Positions 31,945 through 41,161 of a stretch of 48,038 bases of DNA are shown piece by piece. Source of the DNA: Rhizobiales bacterium 32-66-11 (lineage in GTDB: Bacteria > Pseudomonadota > Alphaproteobacteria > Rhizobiales > Xanthobacteraceae); the NCBI GenBank assembly GCA_002304505.1, contig NCEH01000010.1:1-48038 (forward strand). The letters are read 5' to 3'. The position numbers and the translations under genes were made by a program. Under the pieces are notes generated by a model that made no database searches, was not told the origin of the DNA, and saw only the letters and a program-made list of their open reading frames with translations. Position 1 is the first letter of the stretch. Each line of letters starts with the position of its first letter.

Positions 31945-32948
31945 CGGCGCGCGCGCATCCCGGCCACGCTGCGCTTGTGGCCGCCCTCGCCGTCCTGGTC
32001 CTGGCGCTGTTCGCGGGCTCGGCGGCGATCGGCTATTCGACCCTCGACATCTCCGCCGCCCTCGCCGATCTCATCGCCGGACGTGCGAGCCTGCCGGCGC
32101 TCGTGCTGTCGGAACTGCGCCTGCCGCGCGCCATCCTCGGTGCCACGGTGGGTTTCAGCCTCGGCATCACCGGCGCCGCGCTCCAGGGGCTCATGCGCAA
32201 TCCCTTGGCCGACCCCGGCGTGGTCGGCGTATCGGGCGCGGCGGCGCTGGGCGCCGTGGTGGCGTTTTATTTCGGCCTGTCGGCCAGCTTCGCCCTTGCG
32301 CTTCCGCTCGGCGGCCTCATCGGCGCGGGCATCGCCACCGCATTCCTCCTGATGCTGGCGCGCCGGGGCGTGGCCACGGCGACCCTGATCCTCGCCGGCG
32401 TCGCGCTCAACAGCCTGACCGGGGCGCTCACCGCGCTCGCCCTCAATCTCGCGCCCAGCCCCTATGCGGCGCTGGAAGTGGTGTTCTGGCTCATGGGCTC
32501 CTTGTCGGACCGCAGCCTGGTGCATGTGGCGCTGGCGCTGCCCTTCATGATCGTGGGGTGGGGGCTCGTGCTCGCCACCGGCCCCGCCTTGGATGCGCTG
32601 ACGCTGGGCGAGGACACGGCGACCAGCCTCGGCTTCTCCCTGTCGCGCACGCGGCTGCTGGTGGTGGGGGGCGCCGCGGCGGCGGTGGGCGCGAGCGTCG
32701 CTGTGGCGGGCGCGATCGGCTTCGTCGGGCTGGTGGTGCCCCATCTGATGCGGCCGCTGGCGGGAAACCGGCCGGGCCGCCTGCTTCTTCTGAGCGGCCT
32801 TGCCGGCGCGGCGCTGACCCTTGGCGCCGATATCGCCGTCCGGCTCATCCCGACCCGGCCCGAGCTGAAGCTCGGCGTGGTCACGGCGATCATCGGCGCG
32901 CCCTTCTTTCTGGCCATGCTCCGGCGCCTGAAAGTGGAGGGCGAATGA
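31941..32948 (+). CDS. btuC: Cobalamin ABC transporter permease
   Basis: This 335-residue permease of the FecCD family has about ten membrane helices. Signature segments are LRLPRAILGATVGFSLGITGAALQGLMRNPLADPGVVGVSGAAALGAV and the C-terminal GAIGFVGLVVPHLMRPLAGNRPGRLLLLSGLAGAALTLGADIAVR, which include the loop contacting the ATPase. It works as a homodimer with BtuD and receives B12 from BtuF. It overlaps btuF (ATGA) and btuD (ATGA), so the operon is translationally coupled. Confidence 0.93.
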   Translation: MTARAHPGHAALVAALAVLVLALFAGSAAIGYSTLDISAALADLIAGRASLPALVLSELRLPRAILGATVGFSLGITGAALQGLMRNPLADPGVVGVSGAAALGAVVAFYFGLSASFALALPLGGLIGAGIATAFLLMLARRGVATATLILAGVALNSLTGALTALALNLAPSPYAALEVVFWLMGSLSDRSLVHVALALPFMIVGWGLVLATGPALDALTLGEDTATSLGFSLSRTRLLVVGGAAAAVGASVAVAGAIGFVGLVVPHLMRPLAGNRPGRLLLLSGLAGAALTLGADIAVRLIPTRPELKLGVVTAIIGAPFFLAMLRRLKVEGE

Positions 32949-33736
32949 TCCTCGACGTGCTTCAGGTCAGCGTCGCGCGCGGCAAGGCCCGCGTGGTGCG
33001 CGATCTCTCCGTGCAGGCGCAGCCGGGTGAGCTACTGGGGCTCATCGGCCCGAACGGCGCGGGGAAAACCTCGCTGCTGCGCGCGCTCTGCGGGCTCGAA
33101 CCCCTCGCCAGCGGCCGCGTGACCTATGGCGGACGCACCCTGGCCGAGATCGGCCGGCGCGCCGGCGGCCGCACCCTCGCCTATCTCGCGCAGGGCGGGC
33201 GAATCCACTGGCCAGCGCGGGTCGACCAGGTGGTGGCGCTCGGGCGCCTGCCGCATGGCGCGGCGCAGGTGGATGCCGCGGTGTTCCGCGCCATGGCGGC
33301 GGCGGACGTGATGCATCTGCGGGACCGGGCGGCCGGCGCCCTCTCCGGCGGCGAGCGCGCCCGCGTACTGCTGGCGCGCGCGCTGGCGGTCGAAGCGCCG
33401 GTGCTGCTGGCGGACGAGCCGGTCGCCGCGCTGGATCCCTATCACCAACTTCAGGCGATGGAGCTGCTGCGCGACCTTGCCCGCGCCGGCACCAATGTGG
33501 TCATGGTGCTGCACGACCTCACGCTCGCCGCCCGCTTCTGCGATCGTCTGGCGCTGATGACCGACGGCACCCTCTTGGCCGCCGGGCCGCCCGCAGAGGT
33601 GCTCACGCCCGAGCGGGTGGCAAAGGCCTATGGCGTCACGGTGGAAACCGGCGTGCGCGAGGGCGAGCGGTTCGTCCTGCCGTGGCGGCGCTGCGATGCG
33701 ACACCGCCCGTTCCGCAAGAGCTCCCCCGCAGCTGA
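32945..33736 (+). CDS. btuD: Cobalamin ABC transporter ATP-binding protein
   Basis: This 263-residue ABC ATPase has Walker A in GLIGPNGAGKTSLLRALCG (about residues 37-55), the Q-loop in LAYLAQGG, the signature LSGGERARVLLARALA, Walker B VLLADEPVAALDPYHQ and the H-loop MVLHDLTLAARFCDR. It powers BtuC and is the last gene of the riboswitch-controlled operon. The C-terminal 30 residues extend past the usual end and are not conserved. No terminator hairpin was clear in the 73-base gap to the convergent heme oxygenase gene. Confidence 0.93.
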   Translation: MILDVLQVSVARGKARVVRDLSVQAQPGELLGLIGPNGAGKTSLLRALCGLEPLASGRVTYGGRTLAEIGRRAGGRTLAYLAQGGRIHWPARVDQVVALGRLPHGAAQVDAAVFRAMAAADVMHLRDRAAGALSGGERARVLLARALAVEAPVLLADEPVAALDPYHQLQAMELLRDLARAGTNVVMVLHDLTLAARFCDRLALMTDGTLLAAGPPAEVLTPERVAKAYGVTVETGVREGERFVLPWRRCDATPPVPQELPRS

Positions 33737-33809
33737 CCGGCACCGCCCCGCGAGCGCAACCCACGCGCGAAGGTGGTGCCCCGCCGCGCCGATCCGCGCC
33801 TGGACCCGA

Positions 33810-34403
33810 TCAGGCGAGCTCTTCGCCGACCAGATCCAGCACATGGGAGAATGCGCTTATGGTGGCCGCTTCTGCGCGGCGGTCCTCCTCGGGGGTCAGC
33901 GCGATGGCGTCGAGCGCTTCGGTGAAGCGGCGCCAGTTCAGGCCCCGCCCCTCGGGGTGGGCGGCGAGATGGCGGGCGCCGAAGCGCTCGGAGAGATCAA
34001 GCTTGATCGCCGCCTTCAGCAGGAACGCCGCCCCCATGTTGGAGCCCTCCACCACATAGAGCCAGCCGAGCGCTTCCGGCAGCGCGGCCGCCGGCTCGGC
34101 GGCCTCAAGGTGGGCGACCTCAGGGCGGGCAAGGCCGAGATCCAGAAGGTCGCTCTCCACGCGCGACAGCCGCTCGCGGCTTGCCAGGTCCGGCAGCAGC
34201 GCCTGGAACGCCGGCGCCCCATAGAGCGGCGCCACCCGCCGGTGCAGGCGATATTGGAACCGCAGGAAGCGGGCATAATTCTGCCGGCTGGCAAAGGGCG
34301 CCGCCTGCATCACTGCGTCGTCCACGCGCTGGTGGAAGGCACTGGAGGTCGCGCGAAATCGCAAGATCCGGCTGGGCGCCAACACATCCCCATCAACGCT
34401 CAT
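33810..34403 (-). CDS. Biliverdin-producing heme oxygenase
   Basis: This 197-residue heme oxygenase (PF01126-type, close to HemO/BphO forms) opens heme to biliverdin, CO and Fe2+ using reductase-supplied electrons. The proximal His lies in RATSSAFHQRVDDAVMQAAPF (about residue 23), and the distal helix with its flexible glycines is seen in ALGWLYVVEGSNMGAAFLLKAA (residues about 105-126). It lies 73 bases downstream of the heme receptor gene on the same strand, so the pair is an uptake-and-degrade unit for heme iron. No phytochrome gene is adjacent, which favours an iron-acquisition role over chromophore supply. The start MSVDGDVLAP (34403) has GGAG upstream. Confidence 0.92.
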   Translation of the reverse strand: MSVDGDVLAPSRILRFRATSSAFHQRVDDAVMQAAPFASRQNYARFLRFQYRLHRRVAPLYGAPAFQALLPDLASRERLSRVESDLLDLGLARPEVAHLEAAEPAAALPEALGWLYVVEGSNMGAAFLLKAAIKLDLSERFGARHLAAHPEGRGLNWRRFTEALDAIALTPEEDRRAEAATISAFSHVLDLVGEELA

Positions 34404-34476
34404 CGTCCACACTCCATGACCTTGCGCCGGTTCAAGACGCACGCGGCCGCCCGCGCGCGCGATCGGGAAAAGGCGT

Positions 34477-36738
34477 TCATTTCACGATCCTCGCCGGTGT
34501 ATTCGCCGCAACGGCGCCCCCGCCGAAGCGGATCGTTAGGCCCCCCTTCACCGTGAGCCCGGCGCTCGGAAGGAAGCTTTCGAACTGGGTATATTGCTCG
34601 TTCAGCAGGTTCTCGACGGAGAGCTGCATCAGCACGTTTTCCGAGGGCTGATACCCCAGATAAGCGCTCACCAGATTGAAGCTGGGCGAAGGGTCGTAGA
34701 CCGAGTTGGTCGGCAGGTCCTCGGCCGTCTTGGCGGCGACCGCTGTCCAGCGCAGGGCGAGGCTGAGCTTGCGCTCCATGAACCGCAGGCCGACGGTGGA
34801 CGTGATCTGGTCCGGCGGCACCGAGGCCAGCGGCTGGCCGGCGGTGGGGCCGGCGGTGGCCTTGCCGCTGCTGGTCTGGCCGGACAGGCCCGCGAACCAG
34901 CCGCCCGCATCATAATTGCCCTCGAACTCGAAGCCTTCCAGCTGCGCCTCGGCGACATTTTGATATTGCGCGAGCGAATAGGGATTCTGTGCGCTCGCCG
35001 GGCAGCGAATGAAGGAGGGCAAATTCACGAGGCACTTGGGCGGGCCATAGGTCACGAGGTCGATATAGTTCTCGACATCGTTGCGATAGATATTTGCCTT
35101 GATCCGAAGCTTGTCGCCCTTGGTGAACAGGTCATCATACTTGATATTGACGCCGAGTTCCTTGTTCTTGCCGACTTCCGCCTGGAGGTTCGGATTCGGC
35201 ACGAAGCTGAACGGCGCGGCGCCACCGGGGAATACGGCGGGATGCGGGCCGGCGACCAGCGCTTCGGTGACGCTCGGGGCGCGATAGCCCTCGGCATAGG
35301 TGCCATAAAAGGTGAACCAGGACCAAGGCGTAAGGCCGATGGTCAGCTTCGGCGAGAGATGATCGCCGCTGTTGGTGGTGCCGTCGCCGCTCAGCTCGTA
35401 GCTGTCATAGCGCAGGCCGGCGATCGCCTGCAGCCAGGTGGAATAGTTCGCCTGCCATTGCACGAACCCGCCACCGACCCCGCGCTCGCCCGAGGGGTTG
35501 TAGCCGTCGCCGAAGCCGTAATTGTCGATGTTGCTGACATCGTCGTGGAAGTAATCGCCGCCGATGGTGACGGCATTGCGCACCACACCCAAATCGAAGC
35601 GGGACGTATTGTTGACGTCGAAGCCCACCGTATCGATGGTGAAGCTGCGCGGATTGCCCACGGCGCCGGTGATGAGATTGGTACTGCCGGCAACCTTGGT
35701 CTGGTCGAGGGCGACCTGGTTCCAATAGACGCTGCTGCGCCAGTCGAACAGATTGTCGTCGGGGTTCGAATATTTCCAACTGCCGGTCACCGTGCGGTTC
35801 GTCACGTCGGTGGCGTATTGCGTCGAAGTGGGCGTAACGACGCCGTCGCTGGTGGTGTAGCTGCTGTCGTAATTGAGAGCGGTCACCTTCACTTCATGGA
35901 AATCGGCGGGGCGCACCGTGACCTTCGCGATTCCGGTCCAGGTGTCATAGCCGGAATTCTGCACCACATCGCCATTGCCGTCCTTGTAGTCGGACTGGCT
36001 GCGATAGGTGCCGCCGGCGAATATATCGACATTCTGTCCAATGTGCGTGGCCGCGAACAAGGAGCCGAACCCCATGGGGCCGTTGGAGCCGAATTCGGAA
36101 TTGGCCTCCACGCCCCAGGTGTTGCCGGGCAGGATGATGTCGTTGGCATCCTTGGTGCGCAGTGTCACCACGCCGCCGATGGCGCCCGAGCCGAAGATGT
36201 TGGAGACCGGACCGCGCACCACGTCCACGCCGGCGACAAGACCCGGCTCCAGGAAGAAGCTGCCCGCCTGATTGGCATGGCCGAGCTGGGTGAAATCCTG
36301 CCGCGCCCCGTCCACGATCACGGCGACGCGGCCGAAATCCTGCAAGCCACGGATATTGATGGAGGTGCCGGAGGAATTGGCGTTCTGGAGCGCTGTCGTG
36401 CCGGGCATGCCGGTGAACAGGTCCGACATCCGGCTGGCCATGAGCGGCTCAAGCTGGTCTTCGCGCAGCACGCTGACACCGGCGAGCGTGTCGATGGCCA
36501 GCTGCTCGGTCTTGGTCGCAACCACCGTGATGGTGTCGAGCGCCAGGGCATCGTCCGGACCGGGCTGCACGATCTGCACGGGCACGCCCTGGGCAGCGGC
36601 CTGGGGAACGGCTTGCGCCAGGGCACCGCTCGGCCAGCCAAGGCCGGCGCAGGCGGACATCGCCGCGACCGCGGCACTGGACAACCAGGCGCGACGCAAA
36701 ACGGCGCACTTCCGCTGTCCCGCAAGGGTGCGAGTCAT
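34477..36738 (-). CDS. TonB-dependent heme/hemoglobin receptor
   Basis: This 753-residue outer-membrane receptor of the HmuR/HutA group has a signal sequence ending near SGALAQA (about residue 42). The TonB-box region is LALDTITVVATKTEQ and the plug has INIRGLQDFGRVAVIVDGARQDF and VDVVRGPVSNIFGSGAIGG. The barrel carries the heme-receptor boxes YAEGYRAPSVTEAL (FRAP box) and PNPNLQAEVGKNKELG (NPNL box), with a His between them (GPHPAVF) where heme receptors have their conserved ligand. ATG 36738 follows AGGAG. It leads an operon with heme oxygenase and is divergent from hmuTUV across an AT-rich control region with an Irr-like palindrome. Confidence 0.93.
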   Translation of the reverse strand: MTRTLAGQRKCAVLRRAWLSSAAVAAMSACAGLGWPSGALAQAVPQAAAQGVPVQIVQPGPDDALALDTITVVATKTEQLAIDTLAGVSVLREDQLEPLMASRMSDLFTGMPGTTALQNANSSGTSINIRGLQDFGRVAVIVDGARQDFTQLGHANQAGSFFLEPGLVAGVDVVRGPVSNIFGSGAIGGVVTLRTKDANDIILPGNTWGVEANSEFGSNGPMGFGSLFAATHIGQNVDIFAGGTYRSQSDYKDGNGDVVQNSGYDTWTGIAKVTVRPADFHEVKVTALNYDSSYTTSDGVVTPTSTQYATDVTNRTVTGSWKYSNPDDNLFDWRSSVYWNQVALDQTKVAGSTNLITGAVGNPRSFTIDTVGFDVNNTSRFDLGVVRNAVTIGGDYFHDDVSNIDNYGFGDGYNPSGERGVGGGFVQWQANYSTWLQAIAGLRYDSYELSGDGTTNSGDHLSPKLTIGLTPWSWFTFYGTYAEGYRAPSVTEALVAGPHPAVFPGGAAPFSFVPNPNLQAEVGKNKELGVNIKYDDLFTKGDKLRIKANIYRNDVENYIDLVTYGPPKCLVNLPSFIRCPASAQNPYSLAQYQNVAEAQLEGFEFEGNYDAGGWFAGLSGQTSSGKATAGPTAGQPLASVPPDQITSTVGLRFMERKLSLALRWTAVAAKTAEDLPTNSVYDPSPSFNLVSAYLGYQPSENVLMQLSVENLLNEQYTQFESFLPSAGLTVKGGLTIRFGGGAVAANTPARIVK

Positions 36739-36930
36739 TTCGAGGCTCCTGAAAAAGTGGCTGCTGGCTACCACCCAAGCGGGCTTTGCGGGCTCTGGCG
36801 CGCAATCGGGCGCTTTCCTCCCGCCTAAGGACTCACCTCCATATGGTCAAGTGGATTAGCTCTAATATTGCAATGTATATAAACATGGAGCATGAGGTTA
36901 TCTGAACCTATATGCGTTTAAATCATCTTT

Positions 36931-36949
36931 ATTTTGAATAATTCAAAAT
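36931..36949. promoter_or_regulatory. Irr/ICE-box-like palindrome in heme uptake control region
   Basis: ATTTTGAA (36931-36938), TAA, TTCAAAAT (36942-36949) is a perfect 8-3-8 palindrome. It fits the TTTnGAA-n3-TTCnAAA form of alphaproteobacterial Irr boxes (iron control element). It lies in the AT-rich 285-base gap between the divergent receptor and hmuT starts. The same gap has ATTAGCTCTAAT (36856-36867) and AGGTT-n5-AACCT (36895-36909). Iron-responsive control of both units is inferred. Confidence 0.65.
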
Positions 36950-37023
36950 CTAATTCAGCCGAACACATCTCCATCGAAGGCACGATTGCGATGAATCGAA
37001 TCAATTCACGGACCGGAGTGCGA

Positions 37024-37950
37024 ATGCGAGAAGTGAGAATTGTATTTATACTAGCTCTAATTCTAGTTTTATCGCCAATCGGGCGAGGTGCTACCGGTGC
37101 CGAAGCACGATCGCCGGAGGCGGCGCAGGCGCGGCGCATCGTGTCCATCGGCGGGGCCGTCACCGAAATCCTGTTCGCCCTCGGGCTCGGCGACCGGGTG
37201 ATCGCCGTCGACCAGACCAGCACCTATCCCGCCGCCGCCCGCGCCCGGCCCAATGTCGGCTATGCGCGCACCCTCACCCCGGAAGGCGTGCTTTCCGTCG
37301 GTCCGGACCTGATCCTCGCCATCGAAGGGTCGGGCCCGCCCGAGGCCCTCGCGGTGCTGAAGAGCGCCGCGGTGCCGGTGGTGATGATCCCGGACGGGCA
37401 TGATGCGGCGGGCGTGATTCGCAAGGTGGAGGCGGTCGCCGCGGCGGCGGGGGCGGACGAGGCCGGCGCCCGGCTCGCCAGCGCGCTCAAGGCCGATTTC
37501 GCGCAGGTCGCGGACGAGGTGGCCAGCCTGCACAGCCGGCCGCGCGCCGCGTTCGTGCTCTCCGCCTCCGGCGGCACCGCCGTGGTGGGCGGGGCCGATA
37601 CCAGCGCGGACGCCATGCTTCGTCTTGCCGGCGCGCAGAACGCCCTGTCCGCCATCAAGGGCTACAAGCCGGCGGTGGACGAGGCCGCCTTCGCTGCCGA
37701 CCCGGAGGCCGTGGTCGTGATGAGCGGCGCAGGCCAGGCGCTCACCGCGCCCATGATCTTCGCCCTCCCCGCCTTCAAAGGCACCCACGCGGCGCGGGAA
37801 AACCGCTTCATCGCCCTACCCGGCTCCTATCTGCTGGGCTTCGGCCCGCGCACACCGCAGGCGATACGCGATCTTGCCCTCGCATTGCGGCCCGGCTCAA
37901 CGCTCGCCCCCCTCCCGCCGCGCCCCTGGGCGGACGAGGCGATGCCATGA
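37024..37950 (+). CDS. hmuT: Heme ABC transporter periplasmic binding protein
   Basis: This 308-residue protein has an N-terminal signal peptide (MREVRIVFILALILVLSPIGRGATGA) and the HmuT/FecB-like bilobal fold. It contains RIVSIGGAVTEILFALGLGDRVIAVDQTSTYPAAARARPNVGYARTLTPEGVLSVGPDLILAIEGSGPP, and the Tyr in VGYARTL matches the heme-ligating Tyr of HmuT proteins. It binds heme in the periplasm and gives it to HmuU. The start at 37024 has GGAG eight bases upstream; in-frame ATG 36991 and TTG 36934 would put extra residues before the signal. The first 20 codons are unusually AT-rich against the rest of the gene. It overlaps hmuU (ATGA). Confidence 0.94.
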   Translation: MREVRIVFILALILVLSPIGRGATGAEARSPEAAQARRIVSIGGAVTEILFALGLGDRVIAVDQTSTYPAAARARPNVGYARTLTPEGVLSVGPDLILAIEGSGPPEALAVLKSAAVPVVMIPDGHDAAGVIRKVEAVAAAAGADEAGARLASALKADFAQVADEVASLHSRPRAAFVLSASGGTAVVGGADTSADAMLRLAGAQNALSAIKGYKPAVDEAAFAADPEAVVVMSGAGQALTAPMIFALPAFKGTHAARENRFIALPGSYLLGFGPRTPQAIRDLALALRPGSTLAPLPPRPWADEAMP

Positions 37951-39029
37951 GCGTGCAATTGCGCCGCGCCCGGGCGTCCGGTTCCGGTCTCTGGCCTGCG
38001 GGCGCGGGCCTTGCCGGCTTCGCGGCCCTGGCCCTGCTCGCCTTTTTCGCCGCGCTGGCGCTCGGGCCGGTGACTTTGCCCCTCGGGCGGGTCGCTCAGG
38101 TGCTGCTCGACGGCGTCGGCGGCCATCGCGCACAGGCCGGAACCGGCCTGCGCGACACCGTCATCGTGCTGGATGTGCGCCTGCCGCGCGCGGTGCTGGG
38201 CGCGCTGGTGGGGGCCGGGACGGCTGCTGCGGGCGCGATCATGCAGGGCGTGTTCCGCAATCCCCTGGCCGATCCGGGCTTGATCGGCGTTTCTCCAGGC
38301 GCGGCCTTGTCCGCCGTGGCCTGGATCGTGCTCGGCGGTTCGGCGGCCGGCCTTCTTCCCCCGGAAGCGCGCACGCTCGGCCTGCCGCTGGCCGCATTCG
38401 CCGGCGGGCTCGCCACCACGCTGCTGATTTCGCGCCTCGCCATGCGGGAGGGCTACACCTCCATGGCGACGCTCCTGTTCGCCGGGCTCGCGCTCGGCGC
38501 GCTGGCGAGCGCCGGCACCGGCGTGCTGGTGTTCATGGCGAGCGAGCAGCAATCGCGCGAATTCCTGTTCTGGACCCTCGGCAGCCTCGGCGGCGCCACC
38601 TGGATGAAGGTGGGGCTGACGGCCCCGTTCGTGATCGTGCTGCTTGCCGCCGGGCCGTTCCTCGCGCGCGGGCTCGATGCGCTGGCCCTCGGCGAAGCGG
38701 AGGCCTTTCACCTCGGTCTGCGGGTGGAACGCCTCAAACGCATCGCCCTCCTTCTGGTGGCGGCGGGCGTCGGGGCTTCGGTGGCGTCCGCCGGCGTGGT
38801 CGGCTTCGTCGGCCTGGTGGTGCCGCATCTGGTGCGCCTGTCCATCGGGCCGGGCCATCGCGCCTTGCTGCCGGCCTGCGCGCTGCTGGGCGCCGCGGTT
38901 CTGCTCGGCGCCGACATCCTCGCGCGGCTGATCGCGGCGCCGGCGGAGCTTCCACTCGGCGTGGTCACGGCACTGGTCGGCGCGCCGTTCTTTCTGTGGC
39001 TGCTGCGCCGCCGTTCGGCGATCGGGTGA
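37947..39029 (+). CDS. hmuU: Heme ABC transporter permease
   Basis: This 360-residue FecCD-type permease has about ten membrane helices. It carries VRLPRAVLGALVGAGTAAAGAIMQGVFRNPLADPGLIGVSPGAALSAV and the C-terminal GVVGFVGLVVPHLVRLSIGPGHRALLPACALLGAAVLLGADILARL, the family's ATPase-contact region. It is a homologue of btuC, 6 kb upstream, but its operon context with HmuT, HmuV and a heme receptor assigns it to heme. It is coupled to hmuT by an ATGA overlap and followed three bases later by hmuV. Confidence 0.94.
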   Translation: MSVQLRRARASGSGLWPAGAGLAGFAALALLAFFAALALGPVTLPLGRVAQVLLDGVGGHRAQAGTGLRDTVIVLDVRLPRAVLGALVGAGTAAAGAIMQGVFRNPLADPGLIGVSPGAALSAVAWIVLGGSAAGLLPPEARTLGLPLAAFAGGLATTLLISRLAMREGYTSMATLLFAGLALGALASAGTGVLVFMASEQQSREFLFWTLGSLGGATWMKVGLTAPFVIVLLAAGPFLARGLDALALGEAEAFHLGLRVERLKRIALLLVAAGVGASVASAGVVGFVGLVVPHLVRLSIGPGHRALLPACALLGAAVLLGADILARLIAAPAELPLGVVTALVGAPFFLWLLRRRSAIG

Positions 39030-39032
39030 AGC

Positions 39033-39809
39033 ATGTACCAAGCGCATGATCTGGGCCTGACCCTCCAGGGCAAGACCTTGCTCCACGGCATTCATCTCGC
39101 GGTGAAACCCGGCGCGGTGACCGTGGTGATCGGCCCCAACGGCGCCGGCAAATCCAGCCTGCTGAAACTGCTGGCCGGGGAGCGTCGCCCCACGTCCGGC
39201 AGCGTGACCCTGGACGGCACCGACATCGCCACCCTCGCTCCCGCCCGGCTCGCGCGCCGGCGCGCGGTGCTGCCGCAGGCCGCCGAGGTGGCGTTTGCCT
39301 TCAGCGTCGCCGAAGTGGTGGGCATCGGGCTCGGCACCCCTGGCACCGCGCGGGCGGGGGCCGCGATCGAAGACCTGCTGGCGCGGGTGGACCTGCCGGG
39401 CTTCGGCCACCGGCGCTATGATTCCCTCTCCGGCGGCGAGCGCCAGCGGGTCCATCTCGCCCGGGTGCTGGGCCAGCTGGCCGTGGGAAACACCGGCGCG
39501 CCGCGCTATCTGCTGCTGGACGAACCGACCTCCAGCCTGGACCTTTCGCATCAATTGCTGGTGCTGCGGCTGGCCCGCGCCCATGCGGCCGAGGGCGGCG
39601 GCGTGCTCGCGGTGCTGCACGACCTCAACCTCGCCGCCATGGTCGCCGACCATCTCGTCCTGCTTGCGGCGGGCCGGCTCCTGGCGCAGGGGCCGCCGGC
39701 GCAGGTGCTCACCGATGCCGTTCTGGCGCGGGGGTTTGGCGTGAATGTACGGGTCAACAAGGTCCCGACCAGCCCCTTCATCCTGCCGCAAAGCGTGGAT
39801 GGCGCGTGA
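39033..39809 (+). CDS. hmuV: Heme ABC transporter ATP-binding protein
   Basis: This 258-residue ATPase has Walker A in VVIGPNGAGKSSLLKLLAGE, the Q-loop in VLPQAAEVAF, the signature YDSLSGGERQRVHLARVLGQL, Walker B YLLLDEPTSSLDLSHQ and the H-loop VLHDLNLAAMVADH. The motif QRVHLARVL and the VGNTGAPRYLL insert before Walker B are characteristic of HmuV. It energises HmuU. It is the last gene of hmuTUV, placed three bases after hmuU. Confidence 0.95.
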   Translation: MYQAHDLGLTLQGKTLLHGIHLAVKPGAVTVVIGPNGAGKSSLLKLLAGERRPTSGSVTLDGTDIATLAPARLARRRAVLPQAAEVAFAFSVAEVVGIGLGTPGTARAGAAIEDLLARVDLPGFGHRRYDSLSGGERQRVHLARVLGQLAVGNTGAPRYLLLDEPTSSLDLSHQLLVLRLARAHAAEGGGVLAVLHDLNLAAMVADHLVLLAAGRLLAQGPPAQVLTDAVLARGFGVNVRVNKVPTSPFILPQSVDGA

Positions 39810-39946
39810 TGCCCGGCGCCGGCCCTCTCGCCCGGCGCGGCGCGATGACAGTCATTCTCCCGTTACGGGCACCGGGGTACGCATGGTATGAATATCAAGG
39901 GCTTGCGACGGCCTCCCGGCCATGGCGCAGGGCAGACGTCCAATCC

Positions 39947-41161
39947 ATGCAGCACGAGATCCAGTCGGAGTCGGATTTGGCCCATTCCCCTTCCCCCGCC
40001 GCCATTGCCGGCAGTGACCCTAAGAAGACGCCCGGCACCCTCCGCGAGGTGGTGCGCCAGTTCACGCCCAATTGGTTCACCGCCACCATGGGCACCGGCA
40101 TCCTGGCGCTCGCCGTCAATCAGTTTCCGCTTCCCTTTCCCGGCCAGCATGAAATCGCAACCCTGATCTGGCTGGCGAACATCGTGCTCTTCGCCACCTT
40201 CACCGCACTCTATACGGCGCGCTGGATCCTGTACCCGGCCGAAGCCCGGCGCATCTTCGGCCATTCGGTGATGTCGATGTTCTTCGGCGCCATCCCAATG
40301 GGCCTCGCCACCATCATCAACGGCTTCCTGGCCTTCGGGGTGCCGCTGTGGGGGCCGGTCGCGATCGACATCGCGCTGGCGCTGTGGTGGGTCGATGCCG
40401 CCCTGGCGATCGCCTGCGGCGTGCTGATCCCGTTCCTGATGTTCACCTGGCAGAACCACAGCATCGAGAAAATGACCGCCGTGTGGCTGCTGCCGATCGT
40501 CGCCGCAGAAGTCGCCGCCGCGAGCGCCGGCCTGATCGTGCCCCAGCTTTCAGATCCCGAGGCGGCCTGGCGGCTGCTGATCCTCGCCTATGCGCTCTGG
40601 GCCTATTCAGTGCCGCTGGCGATGAGCATCCTCGTTATTTTGGTGCTGCGCCTGGTGCTCCACAAACTGCCGCCGAAGGACATGGCGGCCTCCGGCTGGC
40701 TGTCGCTGGGCCCGATCGGCACCGGCGCGCTCGGGCTCCTGCTGCTGGGCGGGGCAGCGCCGCAGGTCTTCTCGGCCGCCGGCTTGGCCGACATGGGCCA
40801 TGTCGCGGCGGGCATCGGCCTCGTCGGCGGCGCGATCCTTTGGGGGTACGGAGTCTGGTGGTTCCTGCTCGCCGTGCTGACGACCATGCGCTATCTCGCC
40901 CAGGGGCTGCCCTTCAACATCGGCTGGTGGGGTTTCACCTTCCCGCTCGGCGTCTATGCGGTCGCAACCCTGGCGCTGGCCCGGCAGACGCATCTGAGCT
41001 TCCTGCTGGTGATCGGCGGCGCGCTTGTGATCTGCCTCGTGGTCCTGTGGGCGATCATCGCCTATCGCACGCTGCGTGGCGCCATCGACCGCAGCCTGTT
41101 CTTCTCGCCGTGCCTGCTGTCCGGCGCCATTCCCGCCGATTTTGAGGCCGACGTGGTCTGA
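39947..41161 (+). CDS. TDT-family (TehA/SLAC1-like) transporter
   Basis: This 404-residue membrane protein with about ten helices belongs to the tellurite-resistance/dicarboxylate transporter (TDT) family, which includes TehA, SLAC1 anion channels and the Ssu1 sulfite exporters. The hallmark QFTPNWFTATMGTGILALAVNQF opens the first helix. Later helices contain IFGHSVMSMFFGAIPMGLATIING and QGLPFNIGWWGFTFPLGVYAVATL; the Phe of GWWGFTFPLG may be the pore-gating aromatic. The substrate (C4-dicarboxylate, sulfite or other anion) is unknown. The start MQHEIQSESD is chosen; ORF codons upstream to 39806 overlap the hmuV stop and are not conserved. It lies beside the acetone carboxylase locus but is not clearly part of it. 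Confidence 0.9.
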   Translation: MQHEIQSESDLAHSPSPAAIAGSDPKKTPGTLREVVRQFTPNWFTATMGTGILALAVNQFPLPFPGQHEIATLIWLANIVLFATFTALYTARWILYPAEARRIFGHSVMSMFFGAIPMGLATIINGFLAFGVPLWGPVAIDIALALWWVDAALAIACGVLIPFLMFTWQNHSIEKMTAVWLLPIVAAEVAAASAGLIVPQLSDPEAAWRLLILAYALWAYSVPLAMSILVILVLRLVLHKLPPKDMAASGWLSLGPIGTGALGLLLLGGAAPQVFSAAGLADMGHVAAGIGLVGGAILWGYGVWWFLLAVLTTMRYLAQGLPFNIGWWGFTFPLGVYAVATLALARQTHLSFLLVIGGALVICLVVLWAIIAYRTLRGAIDRSLFFSPCLLSGAIPADFEADVV

